This document shows, in pieces, positions 43,537 to 52,489 of a stretch of DNA of 64,000 nucleotides. This DNA is from Sterolibacterium denitrificans. GTDB lineage: Bacteria > Pseudomonadota > Gammaproteobacteria > Burkholderiales > Rhodocyclaceae. Location: positions 2,867,305-2,931,304 of the forward strand of contig NZ_LT837803.1 of assembly GCF_900174485.1 (NCBI RefSeq). Direction: 5' to 3'. A program made the translations under genes and the position numbers. A model generated the notes under the pieces. It was not told the origin of the DNA. It searched no databases and saw only the letters and a program-made list of their open reading frames with translations. Positions within the stretch are counted from its first letter, which is position 1; every line of letters starts with the position of its first letter.

Positions 43537-44808
43537 ATGAAGCTCGAAACCCTCGCCGTGCATGGCGGCTACAGCCCCGACCCGACCACCAAGGCGGTGG
43601 CCGTACCCATCTACCAGACGACCTCCTACGCCTTCGACGACACCCAGCATGGCGCGGATCTGTTCGACCTGAAGGTTGCCGGCAACATCTACACGCGCAT
43701 CATGAACCCGACCACCGACGTGCTGGAAAAGCGCGTCGCCGCGATGGAAGGCGGCATCGCCGCGCTGGCCTTCGCTTCCGGCATGGCGGCAATCACCGCG
43801 GCCATCCAGACGCTGGCCGCGGCCGGCGACAACATCGTCGCCACCAGCCAGGTGTATGGCGGCACCTATACGCTGTTCCGTCACAGCCTCAAGGCCATGG
43901 GCATCGAAGCCCGCCTGGTGGATGGCCGCGATCCGGCCGCCTTTGCCGCCGCCATCGACGACCGCACCAGGCTGATCTATTGCGAATCCGTCGGCAACCC
44001 GGCCGGCAACGTCGTGGACCTGCAGGCGCTAGCCAGGGTCGCCCACGATCACGGCCTGCCGCTGGTGGTGGACAACACCGTGCCCACCCCCATGCTCTGC
44101 CGCCCTTTCGAGCATGGCGCCGACATCGTGGTGCACGCGCTCACCAAATACATGGGAGGCCATGGCAACAGCATCGGCGGCATCATCGTCGATTCCGGCA
44201 AATTCGACTGGCAGGGGAATCCGCGCTTTCCGCAGTTCTCCACCCCCGAGCCGGCCTATCACGGTGTGGTGTATACCGAAGCCTTCGGCCCGGCGGCGTT
44301 CGTCGCGCGCGCCCGGACCGTGGCCTTGCGCAATACCGGCGCGGCGATTTCGCCGTTCAACGCCTTTCTCATCCTGCAAGGCATCGAAACCCTGCCGCTG
44401 CGCATGGAACGCCATTGCAGCAATGCCCTGGCGCTGGCGCAATATCTGAAGAATCATCCCAAGGTCAGCTGGGTGAACTTCGGCGGCCTGGCAGACGACA
44501 GCCAGTTCGCGCTGGCGCAAAAGTACATGCGCGGCGGCATTCCGGCTTCCCTGTTCACTTTCGGCATCAAGGGCGATCTGGCGGCCTGCGCGCGCTTCAT
44601 GGACAAGCTCGAAATCGTCAAGCGGCTGGTGAATATCGGCGATGCCAAGAGCCTCGCCTGCCATCCGGCCAGCACCACCCATCGCCAGCTCGACGATGAG
44701 GAGCTGAAGAGCGCCGGCGTCAGCCGGGATCTGGTGCGCATCTGCGTCGGCATCGAACACATCGACGACCTGATCGCCGACATCGAGCAGGCCCTGGCGG
44801 CCGTCTGA
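43537..44808 (+). CDS. metY: O-acetylhomoserine sulfhydrylase (MetY)
   Basis: PLP enzyme that makes homocysteine from O-acetylhomoserine and sulfide. The 423-residue protein is of the Cys/Met metabolism family in the longer MetY form: ETLAVHGGYSPDPTTKAVAV, YTRIMNPTTDVLEKRVAAME, VDNTVPTPMLCRPFEHGADI and the PLP lysine in VVHALTKYMGGHGNS. AGGAGA lies upstream of the ATG. It is divergent from the sulfate importer and links sulfide to methionine. Confidence 0.95.
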   Translation: MKLETLAVHGGYSPDPTTKAVAVPIYQTTSYAFDDTQHGADLFDLKVAGNIYTRIMNPTTDVLEKRVAAMEGGIAALAFASGMAAITAAIQTLAAAGDNIVATSQVYGGTYTLFRHSLKAMGIEARLVDGRDPAAFAAAIDDRTRLIYCESVGNPAGNVVDLQALARVAHDHGLPLVVDNTVPTPMLCRPFEHGADIVVHALTKYMGGHGNSIGGIIVDSGKFDWQGNPRFPQFSTPEPAYHGVVYTEAFGPAAFVARARTVALRNTGAAISPFNAFLILQGIETLPLRMERHCSNALALAQYLKNHPKVSWVNFGGLADDSQFALAQKYMRGGIPASLFTFGIKGDLAACARFMDKLEIVKRLVNIGDAKSLACHPASTTHRQLDDEELKSAGVSRDLVRICVGIEHIDDLIADIEQALAAV

Positions 44809-44833
44809 GCCTGAATCCCGACAGGAGACCTCC

Positions 44834-46258
44834 ATGTCCTTGCAGCTTTCGTCGCCTCACCCATCCCTTCGGCTTCGTTCGTTGCTGACGGCGCTGCTGA
44901 GCGGTCTGCTCTGTTTGCCGGCCGGCCCGCTCCAGGCCAAGGCCAACCCGGAAGAGATCGGTCAACTGGGCAGGCAGTTGACCTGCATGGGCGCCGAGAA
45001 AGCCGGCAGCCCGGGCGGCGTTGCCGAATACACCGGCAAATGGCTGGGCGCCGCGCCCGGCATGAAGCAGGAAACCAACCGCCTGCCCAGCGATCCCTAT
45101 GCCGATGAAAAACCGCTGTACACCATCACGGCGACCAACTTTCCGCAATACGCCGACAAGCTCAGCGAAGGGCAAAAGGCGATGTTCCGGAAATTTCCGA
45201 ACAGCTTCCGCATGACGGTCTATCCTTCGCATCGCGATTTTCGCTATGACAACTCCATCTGCCAGGTCATCGCGAAGAACGCCACGGAAGCCGAGCTCGC
45301 CGCCGATGGCCTGTCGGTGATCAACGGCTACATGGGCGCCAGTCCCTTCCCCTTGCCGAAGAACGGGCTGGAGCTGCTCTGGAACGCCGTCCTGCCGGCC
45401 ATGACGCATGTCGAATACCGCGATACCGACCTTGCCATCGTCTATCCGAACGGCAACATCACCTGGGGCGCCCAACTGGTCTGGGTTCTGGCGCGCGCCA
45501 ACGATCCGCAACTGCGCGGCAGGAAGCATGAGGGACTGTCCGCGCTGGCGCGCGGCGTGACGCTGCTGCCGGAACGTGAAAAAGGCATGATGACGCGCGT
45601 CATCGACAAGTTTTCCATGGAGAAGGAATCCCGCCTGGCCTGGCAGTACATTCCCGCCTCGCGCCGTGTCCGCCAGGCACCGGGCTTCGGCTTCGACATG
45701 CCCATGGCCTCGTCGGCGAACACGCTGACCATCGACGATGCGCGCATCTTCAACGGCTCCGGCGAACGCTACGACTGGAAGCTGCTCGGCAAGCGCGAGC
45801 TCCACATTCCCTACAACAACTATCGTCTCGAATCCCGTACCGTCGGCGAAAACAAGTACGCCGGGTTATTGACGCCGAACCACGAAAATCCCGACCTGGT
45901 GCGCTGGGAGCTACATCGCGTCTGGGTGCTGGAAGCGCGTCTCAAGGAAGGTTTCCGCCACCTCTACCCGCACCGGGTGTTCTACATCGACGAGGACAGC
46001 TGGCTATTCACCATGGCCGACACCTACGATGCCCAGGGCCGCATCTGGAAATACAACTGGATCAACAACGTCTACCAGCCGGGATCGAATGTCTTCAACC
46101 AGTTCTCGGCCTTCTATCACGACCTGAACTCGGGCGCCTATACGGTCTACGACCTGACCCAGGGCAAACCGCAGGGCGTGATCGTCGATGCGCCGAAGGC
46201 CGAATACGGCAAGCCGTCGTTCTATTCGATCGACAACCTCAAGACCTCCGGCTATTGA
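44834..46258 (+). CDS. DUF1329 family protein (periplasmic/outer-membrane)
   Basis: A 474-residue exported protein with a long signal segment (LLTALLSGLLCLPAGPLQAKA), then the DUF1329 domain with NGLELLWNAVLPAMTHVEYR in the middle and aromatic-rich repeats in the C-terminal half (RLESRTVGENKYAGLL, RVFYIDEDSWLFTMADTYDA). DUF1329 proteins resemble the LolB lipoprotein-carrier fold and often sit in gene clusters for steroid, terpenoid or hydrocarbon use. A good AGGAGACC precedes the ATG. It lies 25 bp after metY and could share its transcript. Confidence 0.85.
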   Translation: MSLQLSSPHPSLRLRSLLTALLSGLLCLPAGPLQAKANPEEIGQLGRQLTCMGAEKAGSPGGVAEYTGKWLGAAPGMKQETNRLPSDPYADEKPLYTITATNFPQYADKLSEGQKAMFRKFPNSFRMTVYPSHRDFRYDNSICQVIAKNATEAELAADGLSVINGYMGASPFPLPKNGLELLWNAVLPAMTHVEYRDTDLAIVYPNGNITWGAQLVWVLARANDPQLRGRKHEGLSALARGVTLLPEREKGMMTRVIDKFSMEKESRLAWQYIPASRRVRQAPGFGFDMPMASSANTLTIDDARIFNGSGERYDWKLLGKRELHIPYNNYRLESRTVGENKYAGLLTPNHENPDLVRWELHRVWVLEARLKEGFRHLYPHRVFYIDEDSWLFTMADTYDAQGRIWKYNWINNVYQPGSNVFNQFSAFYHDLNSGAYTVYDLTQGKPQGVIVDAPKAEYGKPSFYSIDNLKTSGY

Positions 46259-46276
46259 GAAGCCAGGAGGCGCGGC

Positions 46277-47893
46277 TCAAATCTGGTACTGGCGTGCGGA
46301 CTCCAGCATCCGCACGCTGATGCTTTCCAGACGATCGGCCACCGCCTTGGTCTGGGCCGCTGCCGTGACGTTGGTCTGAGTCATGATCGAAACCTGCTCC
46401 ACATCGTTCGCCAGCAGCGTCATGGCCGCCCGCTGCTCGCTGGTGGCATGGGAAATGCCAACCACCATGTCGATGGCGGCCTGCATGCTGCCGCTGATTT
46501 TCCTGAGGGCCTCACCCACCTTGCTCACCACGGCGACACCGGAATTGACGCGATCCACACCGTTTGCCATGGTCTCGACCGCACTGGCCGCTTCATCGCG
46601 GATCGCCCCGGTCATGCCGCTGATCTCCTGGGTCGCCTGGGAAGTGCGCTCGGCCAGCTTGCGCACCTCGTCGGCCACCACGGCAAAGCCCCGGCCCTGC
46701 TCGCCCGCCCGCGCCGCCTCGATGGCGGCATTCAGCGCCAGCAGATTGGTCTGATCGGCAATCTCCCGGATCAGCCCGACGATGCGATTGATTTCATCGG
46801 AACGCTGGCCGAGCGATTCGATCTGCCGCGCCGAAGTCTGGATGAACTCGGCAAGCGCCTGAATCCGCTGGGCCGCCTCATCGCTGACGGCCAGCGCCGC
46901 TTGCGCCTCCTCGCCGGCACGCAGCGAAGCTTCCCGGGACATTTCGGCCTGCGCAGCCACCTCGCTGATCGAAACCGTCATCTGCTCCACGGCTGCCGCC
47001 GAGGAGGCCGTCGCATCGCTCTGCACGCGGCTGGCCTCATACACGTTGGCCACCCCGGTCTTGGCTTCCTGCGTCGCATTGGCCACCTGTTGCGCAATGT
47101 CCTCCACACCCCGGACCGTGGCACGCATGGCGCAAACGAAATCGAAAACACGCATGCTGATCGGGCCGATATAACGATGCGCCGTCATGGATGACGGCAG
47201 GGACTGGCGCAGATTGCCGGAAACCAGCAGTTGATCGATCCAGGCATTCAGCCCTTCGAGCGCCCGCCTGTTGCGCCAGGCAAACAGACCGATGAAGCCA
47301 AGCACGAACAGCATGGAAAATACCGCCAGCGGCAGGCTTTGAATTCCCAGCAGCATACTGACCGACGGTACCAGCGCGACCAGTGCCAATGGCGCCCACA
47401 AAACCCAGTCCGAGCGCCAGATACGCTTGAGCGACCAGCCCTGCTCGACAACCTTGCCGTGCTTGACGCCGATCGAGGTATCTCCCTTGAGGATCCGCCG
47501 ATAGGCCTGCTCTGCGGCCTGGATTTCCTCCCGCGTCGGAGCGAAGCGCACCGACTGATAGCCGACCACCTTGCCGCCCGCGCCGCGCACGGGCGAGGCA
47601 TTGGCCACCACCCAATAGTAGCCGCCATCCTTGCGCCAGTTCTTGACCACTCCGCGCCAGGGACGGCCCTGCTGCAGATCATCCCAAAGATCCTTGAAAG
47701 CCGCCGGCGGCATGTCGGGATGGCGCACGACGTTGTGCGCCTTGCCGACCAGCTCCTCGCGCGTAAAACCGCTCATCTCGACGAAGTTATCGTTGATCTC
47801 CTCGATCTGCCCCTTCAGGTTGGTGCGCGAATACAGCGAATCGCCTTCAGCAAAGCGTTTTTCGACATTGGTAACAGGAGCATTGATCTTCAT
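46277..47893 (-). CDS. PAS-domain methyl-accepting chemotaxis protein (Aer-like)
   Basis: A 538-residue receptor. N-terminal PAS domain (ISRT-type start, then [40 protein letters not shown]), two membrane segments around residues 165-205 with almost no periplasmic loop, then a signalling domain with the hairpin tip [20 protein letters not shown]. This is the layout of Aer, which senses redox or energy through FAD in PAS. There is no C-terminal pentapeptide tether. No other che gene is in the window. Confidence 0.9.
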   Translation of the reverse strand: MKINAPVTNVEKRFAEGDSLYSRTNLKGQIEEINDNFVEMSGFTREELVGKAHNVVRHPDMPPAAFKDLWDDLQQGRPWRGVVKNWRKDGGYYWVVANASPVRGAGGKVVGYQSVRFAPTREEIQAAEQAYRRILKGDTSIGVKHGKVVEQGWSLKRIWRSDWVLWAPLALVALVPSVSMLLGIQSLPLAVFSMLFVLGFIGLFAWRNRRALEGLNAWIDQLLVSGNLRQSLPSSMTAHRYIGPISMRVFDFVCAMRATVRGVEDIAQQVANATQEAKTGVANVYEASRVQSDATASSAAAVEQMTVSISEVAAQAEMSREASLRAGEEAQAALAVSDEAAQRIQALAEFIQTSARQIESLGQRSDEINRIVGLIREIADQTNLLALNAAIEAARAGEQGRGFAVVADEVRKLAERTSQATQEISGMTGAIRDEAASAVETMANGVDRVNSGVAVVSKVGEALRKISGSMQAAIDMVVGISHATSEQRAAMTLLANDVEQVSIMTQTNVTAAAQTKAVADRLESISVRMLESARQYQI

Positions 47894-47932
47894 CTTTTTG
47901 CCTGACCCAGGTAGGGATTTATAACTTTTGGG

Positions 47933-47964
47933 ATATTACCCGAGTAATATCATCCCATGTCAAA
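47933..47964 (-). promoter_or_regulatory. Promoter with perfect palindrome upstream of the chemoreceptor
   Basis: TTGACA lies on the minus strand at 47964-47959. A perfect inverted repeat GATATTAC-CCGA-GTAATATC (47933-47952) covers the expected -10 (GGTAAT at 17-bp or TAATAT at 19-bp spacing). An 8-bp palindrome on the -10 box is typical of a repressor operator. Confidence 0.6.
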
Positions 47965-48035
47965 ATCCGGCAACGGGCCAGACTGCACCCGTCTCCAGGC
48001 CGCTGCGGCCAGTCGTTTCCGACCCCCGGCTCGGC

Positions 48036-49592
48036 TCAATATCCCACCGTCGATGCCTCTGCCGCCTTGACGATCAGCCGCACGTCGGCCGGCAGCAGGA
48101 AGCCCTGTGCCGCTGCGGCGTTGGCGGAGGCTTTCACGGCATTCACATAGGCCGTATGCGTCTGATAGGACGGCGTATCCGGCAGCGTTGCAAAGAGTGC
48201 CGTCGTGCCGAACAGGAAGCAGAAACTCTGCGCGTCGTTCCCCATCTCCTCCATGCTGCCCGGCTGGCCGTAGGCGGATATCGTTGCCGTCGGCACATCG
48301 ACATAGGGCGTGCGGATCCCACCCAGCACATTGCCATGCGCATCGCGCACATAATCCGTGCCTGCCGGATTCACCGTCAGACGCGGCGCGATGGCCGGGC
48401 GCACACCCGCGGTGACCCAATTGTTCAGCGCGGCATAGGCGGCACTGGCGATGAAGTGCTGCGGCCCGGAGTTGACCGGCTTCGCACAGGTGACGATGCC
48501 CGGCATCGGCTCCTTGTTCTCCGTGACCTGCGCATTCTTGATGTCGTTGCCGTAGATGTCGAACAGGCCCGTCAGGGTATACAGATCGGCATGCGAAGTG
48601 CCGGCCATCTCCCAAAGACGGAAATTGTCGTCATCATCCTGCCGGCTGGAGTAGTAATTGAGCAGAAAGTTCTCGCTCTCGGTCTGCAACAGCATTACCG
48701 GCGCCTGGTCGGTGCGCACTTTCATCGCCAGATCCATACTGGCCGTCGGGTCCACCCCTGCCTTGTCCAGCGATCCCATGCCAAAAGGCCGGCTGTGGAT
48801 CATGAAACCGTCAAACAGCCTGGTCAGCGGCGAAATCCCGTTGATATAGGTGGTCATGTACATGGCCGATTGCGACTGGCCGCTGGCGATCATTTTCTTG
48901 ATCGTCAGGCCATCCAGCGGATTGAGGCCCTGCGGATGACGGATGGCCTGGGCCGCCTGCGAGAAGATGTCGAAGGAATAGGGATTGCCGGGATGCCGCA
49001 ATGAACCATAGCGGAACCAGTCGAATGTCTTCAGCGGCAAGTCCATCATGCTGATGGCCCCGCCCCCGTCGATACCTTCCTTCTGCGCCGATACGCCCAC
49101 CCAGGCATAACCGCTGCGGATCAGCTCGGTATGCGCATTGATCCAGCCCGGCGCCGCATCCAGGCCGCCGCTGACATTCAACCATTCGACGACCACCGTA
49201 CCATTGAATTTCGCCGGATTCTTCGGCCGGTAAACGACGATGCGCGTCTTGTAGGGCTTGCTGTCGGGGACCGGATGCAGATTCCACCGGCCATCTTCCG
49301 GCAAACCCTGCTCATCGGGCGCATAGCGCACGGCATTGCCGGAAATGAAATATTCATCCGCCGTATAGCCGACCAGACCCAGCGGAAACATCGTCGAACT
49401 CACCGAGATCATGCCCAGACCGTTGCTGCTCGGCGGCGCCACCAATGGATTGGCGACAGACCCTTGCTGTGGAGATGTGCCACTCCCCGCTTCCGGCGGC
49501 GCGCCGTCATTCGACGAATCGCCGTTGCAGCCGGTCAGCAACACGCTTGCAAACAAGCCCACTACCAATGCAGCCTTGATCATCACCTTCAC
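48036..49592 (-). CDS. Alpha/beta-hydrolase-domain lipoprotein (Abhydrolase_10-like)
   Basis: An exported hydrolase of about 518 residues. A lipobox (LLTGC) at about residue 22 is followed by a Ser/Gly/Pro-rich linker. The hydrolase core has VVVEWLNVSGGLDAAPGW, and the nucleophile serine near residue 240 is in ASGQSQSAMYMTTY (G-x-S-x-S form). A late acidic/His part is at EMAGTSHADLY. I prefer a GTG start at 49592 preceded by AGGGGGG; an ATG at 49583 or 49610 is possible. The substrate is unknown; this family occurs in hydrophobic-compound degraders. Confidence 0.8.
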   Translation of the reverse strand: MKVMIKAALVVGLFASVLLTGCNGDSSNDGAPPEAGSGTSPQQGSVANPLVAPPSSNGLGMISVSSTMFPLGLVGYTADEYFISGNAVRYAPDEQGLPEDGRWNLHPVPDSKPYKTRIVVYRPKNPAKFNGTVVVEWLNVSGGLDAAPGWINAHTELIRSGYAWVGVSAQKEGIDGGGAISMMDLPLKTFDWFRYGSLRHPGNPYSFDIFSQAAQAIRHPQGLNPLDGLTIKKMIASGQSQSAMYMTTYINGISPLTRLFDGFMIHSRPFGMGSLDKAGVDPTASMDLAMKVRTDQAPVMLLQTESENFLLNYYSSRQDDDDNFRLWEMAGTSHADLYTLTGLFDIYGNDIKNAQVTENKEPMPGIVTCAKPVNSGPQHFIASAAYAALNNWVTAGVRPAIAPRLTVNPAGTDYVRDAHGNVLGGIRTPYVDVPTATISAYGQPGSMEEMGNDAQSFCFLFGTTALFATLPDTPSYQTHTAYVNAVKASANAAAAQGFLLPADVRLIVKAAEASTVGY

Positions 49593-49755
49593 ATTGCCCC
49601 CCCTGTCCAACCGTTATCGTTATCGACTTGTGCCGGGAAAATAGCATGGAACGGCGGCTACATCTGCCGAAATGAACAAAAATCCACGAATACGCAAAAA
49701 AGGCAGTAGAATCCCCGTCCCTTTCAATCACGCGTACGGAACCGGGATTTCATCC

Positions 49756-51099
49756 ATGAAACTCAATTCGCTCGAGAATTTCCTGCTTTATGTCGCCGAC
49801 CGCAATCCCGGCCAACCTGAATTCCTGCAGGCCGTCACCGAGGTCATGGAGAGCCTCTGGCCCTTCATCTCACAACATCCGCGCTATGCCGAGCAGGGCC
49901 TGCTCGAACGCCTGGTCGAACCGGAGCGCGTGATCAGCTTCCGCGTTTCCTGGGTCAATGACCATGGCGATGTCCAGGTCAATCGCGGCTACCGCATCCA
50001 GCACAGTTCGGCCATCGGCCCCTATAAGGGCGGCCTGCGCTTCCACCCCTCGGTGAATCTGTCCATCCTCAAGTTCCTCGGCTTCGAGCAAACCTTCAAG
50101 AATGCGCTGACCACCCTGCCCATGGGTGGCGGCAAGGGCGGTTCCGACTTCGACCCCAAGGGCAAGAGCCCCGGTGAAGTGATGCGTTTCTGCCAGGCCT
50201 TCATGACGGAACTCTTCCGCCACGTCGGCGCGGATACCGATGTGCCGGCCGGCGACATCGGTGTGGGCGGACGCGAGGTCGGCTATATGGCCGGGATGAT
50301 GAAGAAACTCAGCAACCGCGCCGATTGCGTGTTCACCGGCAAGGGCCTGAGCTTCGGCGGCTCGCTGATCCGCCCGGAAGCCACCGGCTACGGCACGGTG
50401 TATTTCGCCGAGGAAATGCTCAAGCAGAAGGGCCGCAGCTTCGAAGGCGCCAGGGTCAGCGTGTCGGGCTCGGGCAACGTCGCCCAGTATTCCATCGAAA
50501 AGGCCATGGCGCTGGGCGCCAAGGTGGTGACGGTATCCGACTCCAGCGGCACCATCGTCGATGAAGACGGCTTCACCACCGAGAAGCTCGCCGAGCTGAT
50601 GGAAGTCAAGAACCACCTGTATGGCCGCGTCAGCGACTATGCCAAGCGCATCAAGGTGAATTTCATTGCCGGCGCCACTCCCTGGCATGTGCCGGTGGAC
50701 ATCGCCCTGCCCTGCGCGACGCAGAACGAACTCAACGGCAAGGATGCCGAGACCCTGATCAAGAATGGCGTCGTCTGCGTCGCCGAGGGTGCCAACATGC
50801 CGTCCACCATCGAAGCCTACAAGATCTTCGAAGCCAACGGCGTACTGTACGCGCCGGGCAAGGCCAGCAATGCCGGCGGGGTTGCCACGTCGGGCCTGGA
50901 AATGAGCCAGAACGCCGTGCGCCTGTGCTGGACGCGCGAGGAAGTCGATCAGCGCCTGCACGGCATCATGCGCAACATTCACGAAGCCTGTCTGGAACAT
51001 GGCCGCCGCGCCGATGGCACGGTGAGCTATGTGAATGGCGCGAACATCGCCGGCTTCGTCAAGGTGGCCGACGCGATGCTTGCGCAGGGCATCGTCTGA
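49756..51099 (+). CDS. gdhA: NADP-type glutamate dehydrogenase
   Basis: Interconverts 2-oxoglutarate + ammonia and glutamate. The 447-residue hexameric-type enzyme has GYRIQHSSAIGPYKGGLRFH, the catalytic lysine region LTTLPMGGGKGGSDFDPKGK, and the Rossmann segment VSVSGSGNVAQYSIEKAM. The Ser/Lys after the glycine motif suits NADPH use, the anabolic form. A weak TAGAAT (49707-49712) may be the -10. It is divergent from the hydrolase gene. Confidence 0.96.
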   Translation: MKLNSLENFLLYVADRNPGQPEFLQAVTEVMESLWPFISQHPRYAEQGLLERLVEPERVISFRVSWVNDHGDVQVNRGYRIQHSSAIGPYKGGLRFHPSVNLSILKFLGFEQTFKNALTTLPMGGGKGGSDFDPKGKSPGEVMRFCQAFMTELFRHVGADTDVPAGDIGVGGREVGYMAGMMKKLSNRADCVFTGKGLSFGGSLIRPEATGYGTVYFAEEMLKQKGRSFEGARVSVSGSGNVAQYSIEKAMALGAKVVTVSDSSGTIVDEDGFTTEKLAELMEVKNHLYGRVSDYAKRIKVNFIAGATPWHVPVDIALPCATQNELNGKDAETLIKNGVVCVAEGANMPSTIEAYKIFEANGVLYAPGKASNAGGVATSGLEMSQNAVRLCWTREEVDQRLHGIMRNIHEACLEHGRRADGTVSYVNGANIAGFVKVADAMLAQGIV

Positions 51100-51170
51100 A
51101 CCTGGAGTAAAATCTGCGGTCACTGCCTGCCAGGCGCTCGAATTTCCGCCATTCGTCTATCGGAGCCTCC

Positions 51171-52436
51171 ATGTCCATCGATATTTCTGCCAAAGCCGCG
51201 GCCACTGCCGCCGCGCTCTCGCTGGCAGTGCTGTTGCCGTTGCCGGCTTTCGCCACCAATGGCTATTTCCAGCACGGCTACGGCATCAAGTCGCAGGGCA
51301 TGGCAGGCGTGGGCATCGCCCTGCCGCAGGACGCGCTGGCCGCGGCCAACAATCCGGCAGGACAGGCTTTCCTCGGCAATCGCGCCGACCTCGGGCTGAC
51401 CTGGTTCGTGCCCAAGCGCGGCGCCGAAGTCGTCGGCAGTCCCATGATCAGCGGCAACTATGACGGCAATGGCACCAGCAACTTTTTCATGCCCGAATTC
51501 GGCTACGTCACCCAGCTCTCGCCGAACCTGGCCGCCGGGGTGGCGGTGTATGGCAACGGTGGCATGAATACCGACTACGCGATCAACCCCTTTGCCGGTT
51601 TTGGCTCGACGGGGCCGCTGTACATGAACCTCGAACAGCTCTTCGTCTCGCCGGCGCTGTCCTGGAAACTCAACCCGCAGCATGCCTTCGGCGTTGCCGC
51701 GAACCTGGGCTATCAGCGTTTCTCGCTCAAGGGCGCGGATGCCTTTGCCGGCTCTTCCAGCGACCCGCTCAATCTGACCAATCGCGGCACCGACAGCAGC
51801 ACCGGCTTCGGCGTGCGCCTGGGCTGGACCGGCCAGGTGTCGCCGTCGCTGACGCTGGGCGCGACCTGGGCCTCCAAAGTGCGCATGGGCCGTTTCGACA
51901 AGTATCAGGGCCTGTTCGCCGGACAAGGCGACTTCGACGTGCCGGCCAACTATGGTCTGGGCGCGGCCTGGCGGGCGACCGACGATCTGACCCTGGCGCT
52001 GGATGTGCAACGCATCGAATACAGCGACGTGAAGTCGGTCGGCAACCCGCTCGCCAATCTGCTTGCCGGCAATCCGCTCGGCTCCGGCAATGGCGGCGGC
52101 TTCGGCTGGCGCGACGTCACCGCCACCAAGCTGGGCATGAGCTATGTCTATAGCCGCGACCTGACGCTGCGCGCCGGCTACAGCCACAATACCCAGCCGA
52201 TTCCCGCCGACCAGACGCTGTTCAACATCATTGCTCCCGGCGTCATCAAGCAGCACCTGAGCCTGGGCGGCTCCTGGCGGCTGGGCAGCAGCGAAGTGAG
52301 CGTGGCCTATACCCGCGCCTTCAAGAACACGGTATTCGGCGCCGGCTCGATCCCCGCCGTTCCCTTCGGCGGCGGCGAAGCCAACCTGCGCCTGGAAGAA
52401 GACATCCTCGGCGTCTCCTGGGGCTGGGATATGTGA
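51171..52436 (+). CDS. FadL/TodX-family outer-membrane transporter
   Basis: Beta-barrel channel for hydrophobic compounds, 421 residues. The signal peptide ends PLPAFA, followed by the typical N-terminal hatch TNGYFQHGYGIKSQGMAGVG and DALAAANNPAGQAF. Strands alternate to the C-terminal GVSWGWDM. FadL takes up long-chain fatty acids; TodX-type members take up aromatics; bacteria growing on steroids use similar proteins. The ATG has GGAG upstream. It follows gdhA by 71 bp. Confidence 0.9.
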   Translation: MSIDISAKAAATAAALSLAVLLPLPAFATNGYFQHGYGIKSQGMAGVGIALPQDALAAANNPAGQAFLGNRADLGLTWFVPKRGAEVVGSPMISGNYDGNGTSNFFMPEFGYVTQLSPNLAAGVAVYGNGGMNTDYAINPFAGFGSTGPLYMNLEQLFVSPALSWKLNPQHAFGVAANLGYQRFSLKGADAFAGSSSDPLNLTNRGTDSSTGFGVRLGWTGQVSPSLTLGATWASKVRMGRFDKYQGLFAGQGDFDVPANYGLGAAWRATDDLTLALDVQRIEYSDVKSVGNPLANLLAGNPLGSGNGGGFGWRDVTATKLGMSYVYSRDLTLRAGYSHNTQPIPADQTLFNIIAPGVIKQHLSLGGSWRLGSSEVSVAYTRAFKNTVFGAGSIPAVPFGGGEANLRLEEDILGVSWGWDM

Positions 52437-52445
52437 TGTGTAATG

Positions 52446-52478
52446 TGTGATGTGATGCCTGACAGGCATCACATCACA
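52446..52478. terminator. Perfect 16-bp palindrome between convergent genes
   Basis: TGTGATGTGATGCCTG (52446-52461) and CAGGCATCACATCACA (52463-52478) are exact reverse complements around a single A. It lies between the stops of the FadL-type gene and ilvA. A bidirectional terminator is the simplest reading, but no T-run follows on either side. The left arm grows out of a TGATGTG tandem stretch (52432-52457). Confidence 0.55.
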
Positions 52479-52489
52479 ACATCAACGCA

